Of a stretch of 64,000 bases of DNA, positions 30,270-41,848 are shown in pieces. Within the stretch, counting starts at the first letter, position 1. Each line of letters starts with the position of its first letter. This DNA comes from Blepharisma stoltei (Eukaryota; Ciliophora; Heterotrichea; Heterotrichida; Blepharismidae). Location: assembly GCA_914767885.1 (NCBI GenBank), contig CAJZBQ010000060.1, forward strand, positions 496,001 to 560,000, written 5' to 3'. A program made the position numbers and the translations under genes. The notes beneath the pieces were generated by a model, which worked only from the letters and a program-made list of their open reading frames with translations, was not told the DNA's origin and made no database searches.

Positions 30270-33200
30270 ATGGGTATTCCCAAGTTCTTTCGGTGGTTGT
30301 CAGAAAGGTATCCACAAATCAACCAAGACGCAACTTCACTACCAGACGTTGACAACCTCTACTTAGACATGAACGGCATTATTCACACGTGTTCTCATTC
30401 TAACTCAATAGGCCATTTAATCCCACATGTTTCCTCAGCGCCAAGTCTCCCAGACGCCTGGGCCAAAGTCTTCAAATACATCGAACTTCTGGTCCAAATC
30501 GCCAAGCCCAAGAAATTGCTATATTTATCTGTGGATGGAGTGGCCCCAAGAGCCAAAATGAACAACCAGCGTGAGCGCCGATACAAATTTATCTATGAAA
30601 TTGACGAATTCACCAAGAAAGAAAGAAAAGAAAACCGAAAAGTGGTTGATGATTGGTTTGACTCCAACAACATTTCTCCAGGGACTTTATTCATGGCAGA
30701 GCTTAATAGGCAGATGAGATATTTTATTCAGTGAAAAATTGAAAATGATGAAAACTGGAAAAAAATCAAAATCGTGTACTCAGGAGGAGACGTGCCTGGA
30801 GAAGGAGAGCACAAGATACTGAGATATATAAGGAACAATAAAAATGAGCCAAACACAACGCATTGCATTTATGGACTTGATGCAGATTTGATTTTACTAG
30901 GGCTCATCACACATGAACCTCATGTGATTCTGTTAAGAGAAGAAGTAAAGCTAGGAAGTGTTAGAAGCTTGCCTGAAAGAGAGTATGCAGGCGACCCACC
31001 AAAATTTCAAATTTTATACCTAAATGTGCTGAGAGAGTACTTGCAGATTGAATTTTCTGTGATAAAAGGACTAGACTTAGAAAGATTTATTGATGACTTT
31101 GTAGTCCTTATGCTTTTTGTTGGGAATGATTTTATACCAAGGCTCCCTACTTTTGAAATCCATGAAGGGGCTGTCGATAAGTTCTTTGACCTCTACAAAG
31201 CAAAATGGCATGAAGTCGGGTACCTGTCAGACTGTGGATTTATTAACTGGGAAGCTCTAAACTTTTTCATCCGCGAATTCCCTTCATTTGAGCACAAAAT
31301 CATCACAGAGCGCATAACATCAAAAAATAAGAGAAGGTCAAACCCAGCCCCAATTAAATCTACCCAGCCACAAATGTCTATAAGAGAAGTTTTTCACCAA
31401 ACCAAAAACGAAGAAGTCAAAAACAGCGAAGAATCAGAAGAAACTGAAGAGCCTGAAGAAGAAAATAACTACGTAAACCAGGAAACAGAAAATTTGAAGC
31501 TAACATTAGAATTTCATTTAGATAGAGGAATTTACCATGTGAAAAAATTCTATTATAAAGAAATGCTTCATATTGATATTGATACTGATGAAGGAAGAGG
31601 CCAGCTACAAAGCATGATTAAGTCCTATTTGGAAGGGCTGCAATGGGTCATGTATTATTATTTTCAAGGTGTCAAAAACTGGCATTGGTATTATCCTTAT
31701 CATTATGCGCCAATGATATCTGATTTTTCAAATATATATCAAATGTTGGAGCTTCAAGACTCCAAGCTGATATTCCCACAAGCTGAGCCTTTTAGACCTT
31801 TAGAACAGCTTATGGGGGTCATTCCGCCAAGATCGCAGCATATGCTGCCAGAAGAATATAGGAATTTGCTTAGAGAGCCAGACCTTCAGCGCTATTTTCC
31901 AGACTACCCAGTTATTGAATACGACATTATGTGTGCTAAAATTGGCTGGGAATCAATGAAAATTGTTGTCCCATTCGTACCCTACCAGCTTATAATAGAA
32001 AGAGCCAGACAGCTGCCAGAATCCCGTCAAAGCAAAATCCAAAACACAATAAATAAAGACATCCTTTATTATTATGATTCATCAGAGCCCACAAGACATT
32101 TAGAGACTGTCCTCCCTCAATATCTGCCAGACTTCCAATGCAATATTCATGAAACTTTGCTGGACTACGACGACTCAATAATTTTTAAGCCTGAAATTTT
32201 GCCTGGGACCTTAGAAATTCTGCCTGGATTTCCATCATTGAAATATTTGAATTTCAACCCAGAATTGCGAGCAGTCGGAATCAACGTGTTTCAAACTGCT
32301 TCTCAGCTTCCTTCAATGATACTAAATTTTGATAAATCGCCACTTACTATTGAAGAAGCTTATAACTCATTATTCCATAAAATTATATATATTGGCTACC
32401 CCCTGCAAGAGCTAGCTTATGTAATTGGGGTTTCAAACCAAGAAAAATACTTGCCATCGCTTAATGCTGATTATTTGAATTATTTAGAAACGACCTTAGA
32501 GTCATATCTCAGCAAAATAAGAGGAACCTTGTCAGATTATATGAGCTTGAAGCAAGGGTTTACTATTGCTGGAGATTTAGGTATTGTTGTGCATTATTTG
32601 TCACTGAAATCGTTTTCTAGGTCTAAAAAAGGACTAATCGAGCCTAAATGGGATGAAAGTGAGTCTTATGCACCGCTAGAGCTGATTATGTCTGAAAGGC
32701 AGCCAGGCCATCCAAGAGATATAAGCAAAGCTGCTCCAGGGCTTCATGATGAATTCCCAGTAGGCTCAAAAGTGATTGTTATTAAAAGAGATATGTTTGG
32801 GTACTTAGGAGAAGTAGTTGGCTACGCCCGGGATAAATTCAATCCTGAAGGTGGGGTCGAGGTCAGAATCTACAAAAAGCCAAAAAATATTCATGAAGAA
32901 ATCAAAAAAATCTCAGGGCTTCACTTCGAAAAATACTACTCATTAAGAGAACTGTCTAATCTTGTAAGAAAACCAATTGGATTGATAAGCAGATTATTAG
33001 GAAGCTTAAAAATCAAAGCAAAAATGAAAGGAAAAACCAAAATCCTGCAAATTGGTCTCAATTTGAAAAACGATAAGGAATATATGGCAGTACTAAGGTG
33101 GTCAAGATGGGGAGGATATTGGAACCCAGGCTCTGAAGAATGGGAGTTTTCAGAAGAAGCCAAAAATCTATTAGTAGAGTACAACAATACTTTTCCTGAA

Positions 33201-34784
33201 ATGTGGAAAGCTATTGATAGATGCTGGTCTGATGGGAAAAGGACATTTTATCTTGACGATGCTTTTGGATATGCTAGACATCCATTCAAGGAATCAGAAA
33301 GAGTTGCTTTGTGGATCTATAAGCACGTTTCCTTCAAAATCCCATGGACTTCAGTATACTCTCAATATCTAAGTGACAAAACAATCGAAAACATTCGGGT
33401 TATCATCAAAAATTCTCCGACAGAAGTGATAAACACAATTGATAAGTCAAACCCAGGATTTTTCTATATAGAATCCAAGCCATGGACATCGCCTTTCTTG
33501 ATGAGGCCTCAAGAATTCAACCTCGGTGACCGAGTTATAAACATATGCTCAAGCTATTTTAGATATGTCCCATTTGGCTGTGAAGGCACAATCATAGCGT
33601 TAATTGACAAAGGCCATGCAGAAGTTATGTTCGATGATATCATTATTAATGACATGAAAGGAAGCAGACTGGTCATCCCTACAAGATATTTGCTTAACTT
33701 GACAGTAAAAATATCAGCAATAAAAAGGGATGCAAGCGATAAAAGTTCTTGTGGAGATGATATAGACATGCATAATGACAATTCATTCAAGCCTCGATTT
33801 GGTAAAAAGCCAGTAAAAGATGAAAGGGCTGAAGAAATAATGAATCAAATTCTTTCAAGCTTCACACAAAACTCTCCTACTCTCCCTAAGGAGCAGATAA
33901 TTGAAGTCCAGCAAGAGCACTCACTGAATCCAGATGCAATGAGCTTCCAGCCACTTGTTGAAGATCCAGGAGAGCCAGAAATTTTAAGCAAAATGTTCAA
34001 AATGTCAGAGTCAAATGTCCAGATAGCAGCCACTCACTCCCCCCTCCGTGAGTGAACAAAACCATTAGAAAAATCCCTATTTTTTGCCCAAAAACCCACT
34101 CTCCATGAGCGAACAAAAATTGTTTTAATAGAAAAATTTTTTATGAAAAAAATTTTGATATATAAATGATAATTAGTATAATGAAATATAAAGCTAATTC
34201 TATTTAATTTTAAACTAATTGCTATTTAAAACATAAATTTTATAAATTAAATTAATATTTGCTTTCAAATTTTTGCGAATTAGGATTTTTTTTAAAAAAC
34301 GAAAAAAAATATTTTTTTTATAAAATTTATATGTAAATTTTTTTTAAAAAAAAAAAATTAACCGCTCCGTGAACAAAATTTTTTTGTTCACTCACGGAGG
34401 AGGGGGAGTCAGCAAAAAGAAGTTCCGCTTTCAGTTGACCAGCTCTTTGATATTGCAAAAAGCCAAACTGAAATTACTACAAAAGCAGCAGTAAAGCCTG
34501 AACCAAAAGCTATATCAGTTGAGCAGTTATTCGAAAGTGCCAAATCACAGGAAGATATTCATCCAGCTGCAGAAATCAGTGAAATACCAATATTAAACCA
34601 GATGTTTGAAAGGGTACAAATTTCAAACCAAGAGGAGGAAAAAGAGCCAAGCAAAGCAGAGGCGACTAAAGAGCCAGAAATAAAAGTAGAAGAAGAAAAG
34701 GAGCCTGAATTATTGCAAAAGCTCTTTAAAACGACTGAGAGTCAATTTGAAGCGCCTTCTGGACTTGATTTTCCAAACCCATAA
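30270..34784 (+). CDS. XRN1: 5'-3' exoribonuclease XRN1, with one MITE-IES
   Basis: MGIPKFFRWLSERYPQI is the canonical XRN start. The catalytic N-domain follows: DNLYLDMNGIIHTCSH, VDGVAPRAKMNNQRERR, GGDVPGEGEHKILRYIR, CIYGLDADLILLGL and VLMLFVGNDFIPRLPT with the metal-binding acidic residues. A TGA at 30732 is Trp. Beyond come the XRN1-type PAZ/KOW/SH3-like regions (SKVIVIKRDMFGYLGEVVGYA and GDRVINICSSYFRYVPFGCEGTI), which separate XRN1 from XRN2. Removing 34037-34408 continues the frame into a low-complexity acidic tail with repeated LFD/LFES/LFKTTE motifs, to TAA 34784. It degrades decapped mRNA in the cytoplasm. Confidence 0.95.
34037..34408. mobile_element. MITE-type IES, CTCCCC family, TCA/TCA, in XRN1
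   Basis: TCA at 34034-34036 and 34409-34411. The word CCTCCGTGAGYGAACAAAA occurs at the left end and again inside. The inverted pair AACAAAATTTTTTTGTT plus CACTCACGGAGG closes the right end. It is the reverse-orientation counterpart of 4969-5364. One TCA retained gives codons GCC ACT CAG CAA, continuing the XRN1 tail. Confidence 0.88.
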
Positions 34785-34912
34785 CTAATAGGTATTTCAT
34801 CTAATCACTGAAATAAAGCTAAATTTCTAATCTAAACGATCATTATGAGGGTTAATATCATGCTTATATATTATGATAAGTATTTAATTTTATTTTAAGC
34901 TTATAAATGTCT

Positions 34913-37594
34913 TTAAAACCGTTCGATAGTTTTAATTACCCATAATGAGTCAATGACACTCATTGTATAGTCGCTGACTTGTTCAAATAAAAGATGTGTC
35001 TTATTATGAAAAGTCATTCTTCCATACCCATAATCATTAGTTCTATATTGGCTTCATAATTGTGGCGTCTTTGTTATGTCAGCGTTATGAGCATAATGGT
35101 TTCCTGCATTCCCATCTAAAATATGAATTGTTGCTTTAGGGTTCTTATGAGTATTATAGTCATCGTATTTAATTTACATAAAAATGGTGACGACGAACCA
35201 CCCGACCTCTCGACCCTATTTCTTCAACAGCAGGCAACGGCCTAGTGTTGGAGATTTAGGTGGAAAGGGGCCGGTAATCCTTTATGTATAGTCGGGCTGG
35301 GTTTTCTTTGGGCCCGAGGAGCTAATTCTCGGACTTGAAGTTTTTCCTCCAGGACAACCATTGGAAAGGACAAGTTCAGCCAATGTCTGAAGGGCAATAT
35401 GACCCTCAGACCCTGAAGACGGTATTTGCCCAACGAGAGCTGGGAGTTTCGACTCAGGCGGTTGGCTCTTAGACTCCAGAAGCCATGGAAGTCAAGACTG
35501 GTCGCGCGAATCCCTTGTTTGAGGCAACAAGGAGGGTGTCCGCCGGGGCTCCTCAGGACGATGAGCGTGTAGGGGTGCAAATCCCGGCCCTGCAAAGGCA
35601 AACGGCTTAACTTAATCTTAATCTTAATAGTCATCGTATTCGCTTTGTACCGTTATATTTTTATAAATAGCAGTCATTCTTTCATAGGCATGCAAATGAG
35701 CACCAAAAAATATATCCACAGCGTTATAATAAAAAATATCCTCCAGTTTATCCCTTAAAAATTGAGCTTCATGGCCGCAGCACTTATTTCTTTCTGTGCC
35801 ATCTAATTCGGTGAAGTCATAAGAGCAATATAGAGGATGATGAGACGTAACAATTATACTTATTTACCAAGAATAGCCCACTAAGGAGCATTTTTTGGAT
35901 GCCGGACAATACCTGGCTTGCCGAATTCGTTGGCATGCCATATTTTCTGGCTAACCAAATTTAAGAATGGCGAACCAAAAAATGCTCCTTAGTGGGCTAT
36001 TCTTGGTAAACAGGCATATCCAAGGGCGCTTTTTTCTATGCAAATTTGCGGTTTCTAAGTCTTGCTTGAGCCATTCTAGCTGAATTTCTGCTTGGAGATC
36101 CGATTTGGCTTCTCTATAATATACTTCAGTATTAAGCGTAACAAAGTGAACTGGTCCAATGTTAAAAGAGTAAAAAAGTCCTGTTCCTTGGTTATATTCA
36201 TTATAAGGCATTTTAAATCTGATTTTGTAATGAGTCATATTGTCAGCATCTTCGTGATTCCCTGGCAGAGTCATGTAAGGAATGCTTGCAGTAATATCTT
36301 GAACTTGATTACCATACATATCTCCAATTAGCCCATCATCTGAATTCAAATTGTATCCGATGTCTCCTAACTCCCCCCCATCCTTGATCGAACGATTTTC
36401 ATATTATGCAAATTTTTTATATATATAAAAATATATTAGTTATCAAAAGCTTGGAAAATGTACCTAATGAAGTTGTTTTCAGAGACTTTGAGACGACAAA
36501 AAGCTACGGAATCAACTATTCGAAGTGATTTAGTCATCAACCTAGGCTTAAAAACTCAATAATCTAAAAAATAGAGATTCTTTAAAATTTTAAAAAAAAA
36601 TTAATTTAATAAGGAACAAATTAAAATTTATACAGTTTAAAGGATAAACTAATAAATCAAAATATTAAAAATTGGTATTTTTATGAAATTAATTCAAATG
36701 TTTGCTGTAAAAATAATTATTAAATACTCTTAACCCTCTTATTTAAAAATAAATAAAAAAAATATATATATATATTTATTTTATATATAAAATTTTTTTC
36801 CCCAAAAAATTTTTTTTTTAACCCCAATCCTTGATCGAACGATGGCGAGCCGTTCGATCAAGGATGGGGGGGGAGTAAGTGAAGAATTCCTGTAAACTCC
36901 TTGACTTTTGAGTCGATTCCCAAAAGGGCGCTTGTCAGCTCGCCAATTGGTCCCGTTCCCCAGTCTCCAAAAATAATCATATTGAGTTTGTTATCTACAT
37001 CTCTATAGCTATTAACACTTTCAGGAGTTCTCCCATTGAAAATATAACTTTTGCTAAAACTTGCGTCGTTTTGAATGTAATACTCGTAATGGCAATCTGG
37101 GAGCAGATTTTTTATTATCGATGTATAAATAAAAGCATAGCGAACCGTTACTGTGCCTTCGTTAAACTTTGTATAATTTCCTTGGACTTGAGTGAAATCA
37201 AAGCTATTGTGTTGTGGATCGTTGCAGAGGATGGGACGATAAATGACCCAGGAGTCAAGGGGTACAAAGGAAGTCCAGGTAACTCTCTTTAATAGTAAGC
37301 CGCATACTCAAGACTGAAGCCACAAGGCAAGGAAGAGACAGGAGGTACCGGAAGTGGCATCCACCTTCGTGCGAAAGACCCTTTGGGTTTTGGAGTCGAA
37401 AAGCAGATAAACCTCCCGTACCGGAGGTCTTTGGTGACTGCGTCACCAATATGGCTAACGCCTAACTTTTAATAACATAACCTAACTCTCATTTCATTAG
37501 GATTTTCAGTTCAGGATATGTGAATTTGCTCAGGAGTCACCAAACCTGAGATAGCCAAATGTATGAGAAAAGCGGTAATCAGCAAAAATCGCAT
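34913..37594 (-). CDS. Purple acid phosphatase (metallophosphoesterase) carrying four IESs
   Basis: Starts MRFLLITAFLIHLAISGLV (signal peptide) at 37594, then TPEQIHISW, typical of plant-type PAPs. With four inserts removed (37288-37500 area, 36371-36875, 35863-36018, 35168-35638) the frame is continuous to TAA 34913. Metal and active-site motifs: GDWG, then LHLGDIGYN (assembled only after excision of the 36.4-kb MITE), GNHED, SHHPLYCS (reading across the 35.9-kb MITE) and GAHLHAYER. The C-terminal domain contains GNAGNHYAHN. It is a secreted or lysosomal phosphomonoesterase with a dinuclear metal centre. Every insert lies in essential sequence, so the gene can only work after elimination. 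Confidence 0.92.
35170..35626 (+). mobile_element. SINE-like element in the phosphatase gene
   Basis: 457 bp, GC-rich, with a 14-bp target duplication ATAGTCATCGTATT (35156-35169, 35627-35640). Head AAAAATGGTGACG, 3' tail of repeated CTTAAT/TTAATC. Near the 3' end GGGGTGCAAATCC is close to a pol III B box. Its 3' 100 bases match the SINE at 43.3-43.8 kb. The TA inside each target copy (35166, 35637) allows exact excision. The host codons then read SEYDDYNTHKNPK. Confidence 0.88.
35863..36018. mobile_element. MITE-type IES (156 bp) in the phosphatase gene
   Basis: Inverted ends TTTACCAAGAATAGCCCACT and AGTGGGCTATTCTTGGTAAA, with a second inner inverted pair around TTGGCATGCCAA. Bounded by TA at 35861-35862 and 36017-36018. 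TA-to-TA removal gives PWISIIVTSHHPLYCS. The left flank TGCCTG before the repeat would be lost with the IES, so the IES is slightly larger than the inverted-repeat unit. Confidence 0.75.
36371..36875. mobile_element. MITE-type IES, CTCCCC ends, third inner word, TAA/TAA
   Basis: TAA at 36368-36370 and 36876-36878; CTCCCCCC and GGGGGGGAG ends. The inner word is CATCCTTGATCGAACGAT, again near 36830 and inverted at the right end (CGTTCGATCAAGGATG). AT-rich middle including a TATATA run. Removal assembles the LHL|GDIGYN metal motif. Confidence 0.88.
37288..37492 (+). mobile_element. 3' fragment of the LINE, inserted in the phosphatase gene
   Basis: About 205 bp matching the 3' untranslated end of the LINE at 41.4 kb (inverted relative to it): shared words ACTCAAGACTGAA, TACCGGAAGTG, GGAGTCGAAAAGCAG, GGAGGTCTTT and GACTGCGT. 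Target duplication TAACTCTC at 37280-37287 and 37493-37500. Keeping one copy restores NEMRVTWTSF at the start of the phosphatase domain. Confidence 0.85.
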
Positions 37595-37782
37595 ATTAAA
37601 TTTTAATAAAAAAGGTTATAAATTAATGTAGATTATTCTTAATTTTCAACGCTATTATTACTTAATAGCTACATTTGAGTAAGGCTTATATATAGAAGCA
37701 GCTTTCACTTTTACTAAAAGGTAATAAATGCTTAAAATAACAATCTGCCAAATAAAATTGTCTAAATTAAAAAAAATCCTTA

Positions 37783-38070
37783 CTCTCACATCCGTGCAAA
37801 ACCATTGAAAATGCCTATTTTTGGTAGAAAAAATCACCCTTCGTCAATGACTTTATAATATATAAATTATAATTATGATAATGAAATATCTAACTAGCTC
37901 AATTCAATTTAGAATGATTGCAATCTAAAACATAAACTTGTAAATTAAATCAATTTCAATTTCTCTTGCTAATAGAGTTTGATAAATTTATTTAATTTTT
38001 TGTTTATTAATTAAAAACTATATTAATAATTTATTTAAAAAGATAAGCCTCCTGAATGAATGAGGGGAAA
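37783..38070. mobile_element. Degenerate CTCCCC-family MITE
   Basis: TTA then CTCTCACATCCGTGCAAAAC at the left, an ACCATTGAAAATGCCTATTT block typical of the family's flank, the AT-rich core, then AATGAGGGGAAAAATTTTG at the right. Intergenic, between the phosphatase start and the end of WD copy 1. Confidence 0.5.
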
Positions 38071-38117
38071 AATTTTGTGTGCACACATATTCTGGGTTAG
38101 AGTAATTTTTGGGCTAT

Positions 38118-41096
38118 CTAATTATTTATCTCCTTAATTGAAAGCCAATTATTATCACTCATTTTTGCATCTGAAAAATCGCAATTCCGAATGTTAAAAT
38201 TATTTGATGACCTCGCCCAATCTAGACATTCTATCTCATTTAAGCTTGCTTTATCATTAAATGCTAGATCAATACTCCTTTTGCTCATCAAAGCTTTGAA
38301 ATCCCAAATCCCAATAAAACCCTTGCTGGTAGCAATAATAAAATTGCCTGATCAAGATCATGATATCCATTTAATTTTATGAATACAATTTTTCGACCTG
38401 AAAATTGTGCATCCTTTCAGAGTATCCAAAATTTCAAACGAGCAATCACCTTTTCTTTGTAAAATAACATAATTTCCATCTGTCGATATGATAATTGATT
38501 GAAGATTTTTGATTTCATTGACTTCATAGGCAATGAATGGATCATCTATAATATTTCATATCTTTAAATTGCTATTTCTGTCATAAATTGCAACATATTG
38601 AGATGAATTTGAAAATATCATCATCCTAGAAATGCCTAAAGAAATAGTTTTCTCAATACTTTTGCTTCTCAATAAGAAAAAGTTTATTTCTCCTCTGTCA
38701 TTTCCATATACAAAATAATTTTCATTCTCAGTAAATGATCCATCTAATATAGCTGTTGAAGTAATATCTCAGTTAGAATCAATAATATGCATTATGGAAT
38801 TTTTATCCCAAATATAAATTATAGATCCACTTCCTACTGCCCAAAAGTTTTCAGAAATAGAAAATGAAATGACTCGAATTGGTGTAACAAAGCAATGCTT
38901 TCAAATAATTGCTTTCTTCTTTCATAAATAAAATGGCATTCGGTTCGAGAGAAATTAGCTCTGCTAATTTTCTCTCCCTCATGGAATTTTATTTATAGGG
39001 TTAGGTTTTCACTCGAAGACTTCTGGACAGCAATAACGGTTTTTAACTCTGGGGATAACCAGAGGAACCACTCCTCAGTCCACTCAAGATTTCGGGCTTT
39101 TACCTCTCAGCACATCCCCAAGGGAGGATGACCCCTTAGGCGGAACACGCGCAGGAGCTGAGTCGAGCGACAAGGGCGACGGCAACGCGCCGGGTGAGAC
39201 GTGCAGCAATGCCGATGAAGCAGGAGTTGATAGAAGGCTTGGTCAGGGCTGACCTGTGCCAAGATGGCTCGCCTACGTCATCAGTTTTGCTATAGGCCCT
39301 TTTGGGCTACGGCACTAGACACCTTAAACACCAGATAATTAAGTAAGTAAGTAAGCTTTCTTCTTTCAGTTTCAAACTGTGGCTTCTATAGGCTCAGAAA
39401 TACTACTTTTGACTACTAAAAATTTTGAGGATGGTGAAAAGAACAGAGATGCAGGCGGCTCATCAGTTTTAAGAGCTGAAATTATTTCTTTTTTTCTCAT
39501 ATCTCAGATATTGATAACCCTATTATAGTTGCTAGTCGCAAAATATTTATCATCACAAGAAAAGCATGCTGAATTAGCGGCATTGCTATTTTTGCGGAGA
39601 AAATCATCCAAATTGTGTGAGAAGTTATAATCTATCTGCAATAATAAGCCTTTAAAAACTATTTGTGGACGTTTTTTAGTTGCTACATATTGACAGGATT
39701 CAAAATCATAATAATTGATAGATTTTTCAGCCACGTTATTTTCGCAATCATATAGTCCGAGTCCATCATCGCCATAAATAAATATATAATCTCCTATTGG
39801 CGACATAACAGCAGCAGATAAGGTATCATAATAATCTTTTGATCTAGCTAATTCTTCTGAGGTTTCTGCATTTCATATTGATAAATGTCTCCCAGATTTA
39901 ACAAAAATTTTTTCATGGGTGGATGAAAATTTAATTTCAAATTGTTCTTTCTCTATAGTTTGTATATTTATAACTGCTTTAGTCTGGGAATTTCAAATCA
40001 AAAAAGTATCTTCGCTGTATTTAGAGTTATATATTACCATGTATTTTCCATGCCAAGAAAATGCAAAATCCTTCGGATAATCATGATAATTATTTCCAAA
40101 ATCAAATTGCTGGATTTTTATGCTGTTTCTTATATCTCATATAATTCAATCCCTTGCTGATTGAACTAAAACAAAATCTTCTATTGGAGATCAATTTATA
40201 TAGAAAAGACGAAGCTGAAAACTTGTTGATGAGCAAATTAAGTCAGTTTGCAAGTCTCGAATGCAAAGAGTACCAAACGAATAAAAGGCTAGGTATTTTT
40301 CTGATGGCGAAAAAGCAAAAAGTTTTGAACTTTCAAATTGATATTTTAAGCACTTATTATTTAAAAGGCTATGAATAGCATATTTTTTTTCAAGTGATTC
40401 AAATATTATATAATTTTCTTGAGGGGAAAATTGTATAGGCTTGCCTATAATTTGTTGGGAATTTTGAATGCTTTCTATTTTCTGAATTTGGAATAGGGGA
40501 CAAGAAGGTGAATAGAAATCTCAGACTATATATTTGCCTGTAGGGGAAAGTCAAGCCTCTTTGCACTGCTTCATTTCGGCTAAAGGAATTAATCCATGGC
40601 TAGAGTTTCTCATATCGCATCCTTTGAAGTTGGTATATTCTAAGTTGGAAAACGAAATATTAGCATGAGATAAATCGCTTCCTTCAAGATTGCTATTGTA
40701 AAAATAAGATGCTGATAAGTCTGCGTAAGGAACTTTGATTCCGTGCATATCTCTATTAAAAAACTGGAATCCTGAAGAATTTAAGATAGAAATTGCATTT
40801 GATGAAGCTATTTCTATACCTTGAATATCTCGGGATAGTAAAACGAGTTGAAATAGAGCTTCTTGAAATTCAGGGGTCGCTATTTGTTTAAAAGATTTAA
40901 AGAGTTCAGGATATTGAAACAATTTGATTTTATTGAAATAGCTTTGTATATAAGTATCATGGTTTAGGATCCAAATTTGTACGTCTCTACAAATTCTTTT
41001 TGCAATTAACTTATCTATATTAAAAATTTGGGATTTTTTGGTATTTTCAAAGGATTTTCTGTATGTTCGTCAGCTTTTGTTCCGTCTTGTTTGCAT
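38118..41096 (-). CDS. Pentapeptide-repeat/WD-like protein, copy 1, interrupted by a SINE
   Basis: Likely start ATG 41096 (MQTRRNKSW), then FNIDKLIAKRICRDVQIWIL. A pentapeptide-repeat stretch follows (ADLSASYFYNSNLEGSDLSHANISFSNLEYTNF), then about 11 WD-like blades with weak W/D signatures (FSPQENYIIF, SPIGDYIFIYGD, SWSWSGNFIIATSKGFIGIWD), to TAG 38118. Many TGAs are Trp. Apart from the SINE at 38925-39354 the frame is open throughout. Paralogue of 45566-48060. WD propellers and pentapeptide coils are binding scaffolds; these may be NACHT-less relatives of signalling propellers. Function unknown. Confidence 0.65.
38925..39354 (+). mobile_element. SINE-like element in WD copy 1
   Basis: 430 bp, GC-rich, with 14-bp target duplication GCTTTCTTCTTTCA (38911-38924, 39355-39368) and a TAAG tetranucleotide tail. 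Starts with AAATAAAATGGC and GGTTCGAGAG (B-box-like). The target copies contain no TA, so clean TA-to-TA excision is not available at the duplication itself. Confidence 0.85.
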
Positions 41097-41399
41097 TGGA
41101 TGTAAATTATTTAAATATTTCATTTTTAACGATGACCCCCCCCTCAATCTTCATGTCTACTGCAACAAAAATTTTTCGAAAAAATCTTCATGCCTACTGC
41201 AACACAACATTTTTATAAAAAAAATTAATGCATTTTTCTTTAGGTGAGCTTCTCAAAAAACCATAAAACAGCGCTACTGTAGGTGTGTCAATGACCTTCT
41301 CATCGAGATTTGGACGGCTATTGCTATCGCTCACCATTTTATTAAACTTATCTAGCTAAAAAGTACGGACAAATTTAAGATGCGCATCGAAAATTTGTT
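41097..41399. other. Intergenic, upstream of WD copy 1
   Basis: Contains two diverged copies of ATCTTCATGYCTACTGCAAC (41147-41166, 41189-41205) separated by an AT-rich stretch, probably a decayed small repeat element. No gene. Confidence 0.4.
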
Positions 41400-41848
41400 G
41401 CAAGAGGATTAGGATTAAGATAATTAAAGACAGGCGCTAACCATGTTGATCACGCAGTCATTAAAGACCTCCCGTATGGAAGGTTCTACTGCTTTTCGAC
41501 TCCAGCCCAGAGGATCTATCCCTCTTACGAGTGCACTTCCGGTATCTTCTATCTCATCCTTGCCTTTGGAGTTCAGTCTTGAGTGGGCGGCTTATGGGAT
41601 TTCTGCGGCCCTGCTACGGGCTATTGGAGTACCTTGATTCCAAGGATCTATCTATCTATTATATCTCGCAACTATCGTCGCCTAACGGTCCTTATGGACC
41701 ATGTTTCATTCAATCCGTGATCTTAGTTTGTCTCATCCCATTTTTGCTCTCCCTCTTCTCTCTTTCCTCCAGGTAACTAATCGCCCTATCCTTCAGTATT
41801 TCCACATGGTACGTCTTTATCGCCCTATCTATTTCTTCTATCTTTCCG

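Noticed and set aside
35540-35600. tRNA gene at the GGGGTGCAAATCC motif
   Set aside because: Only a B-box-like word is present; no cloverleaf arms or acceptor stem could be folded around it.
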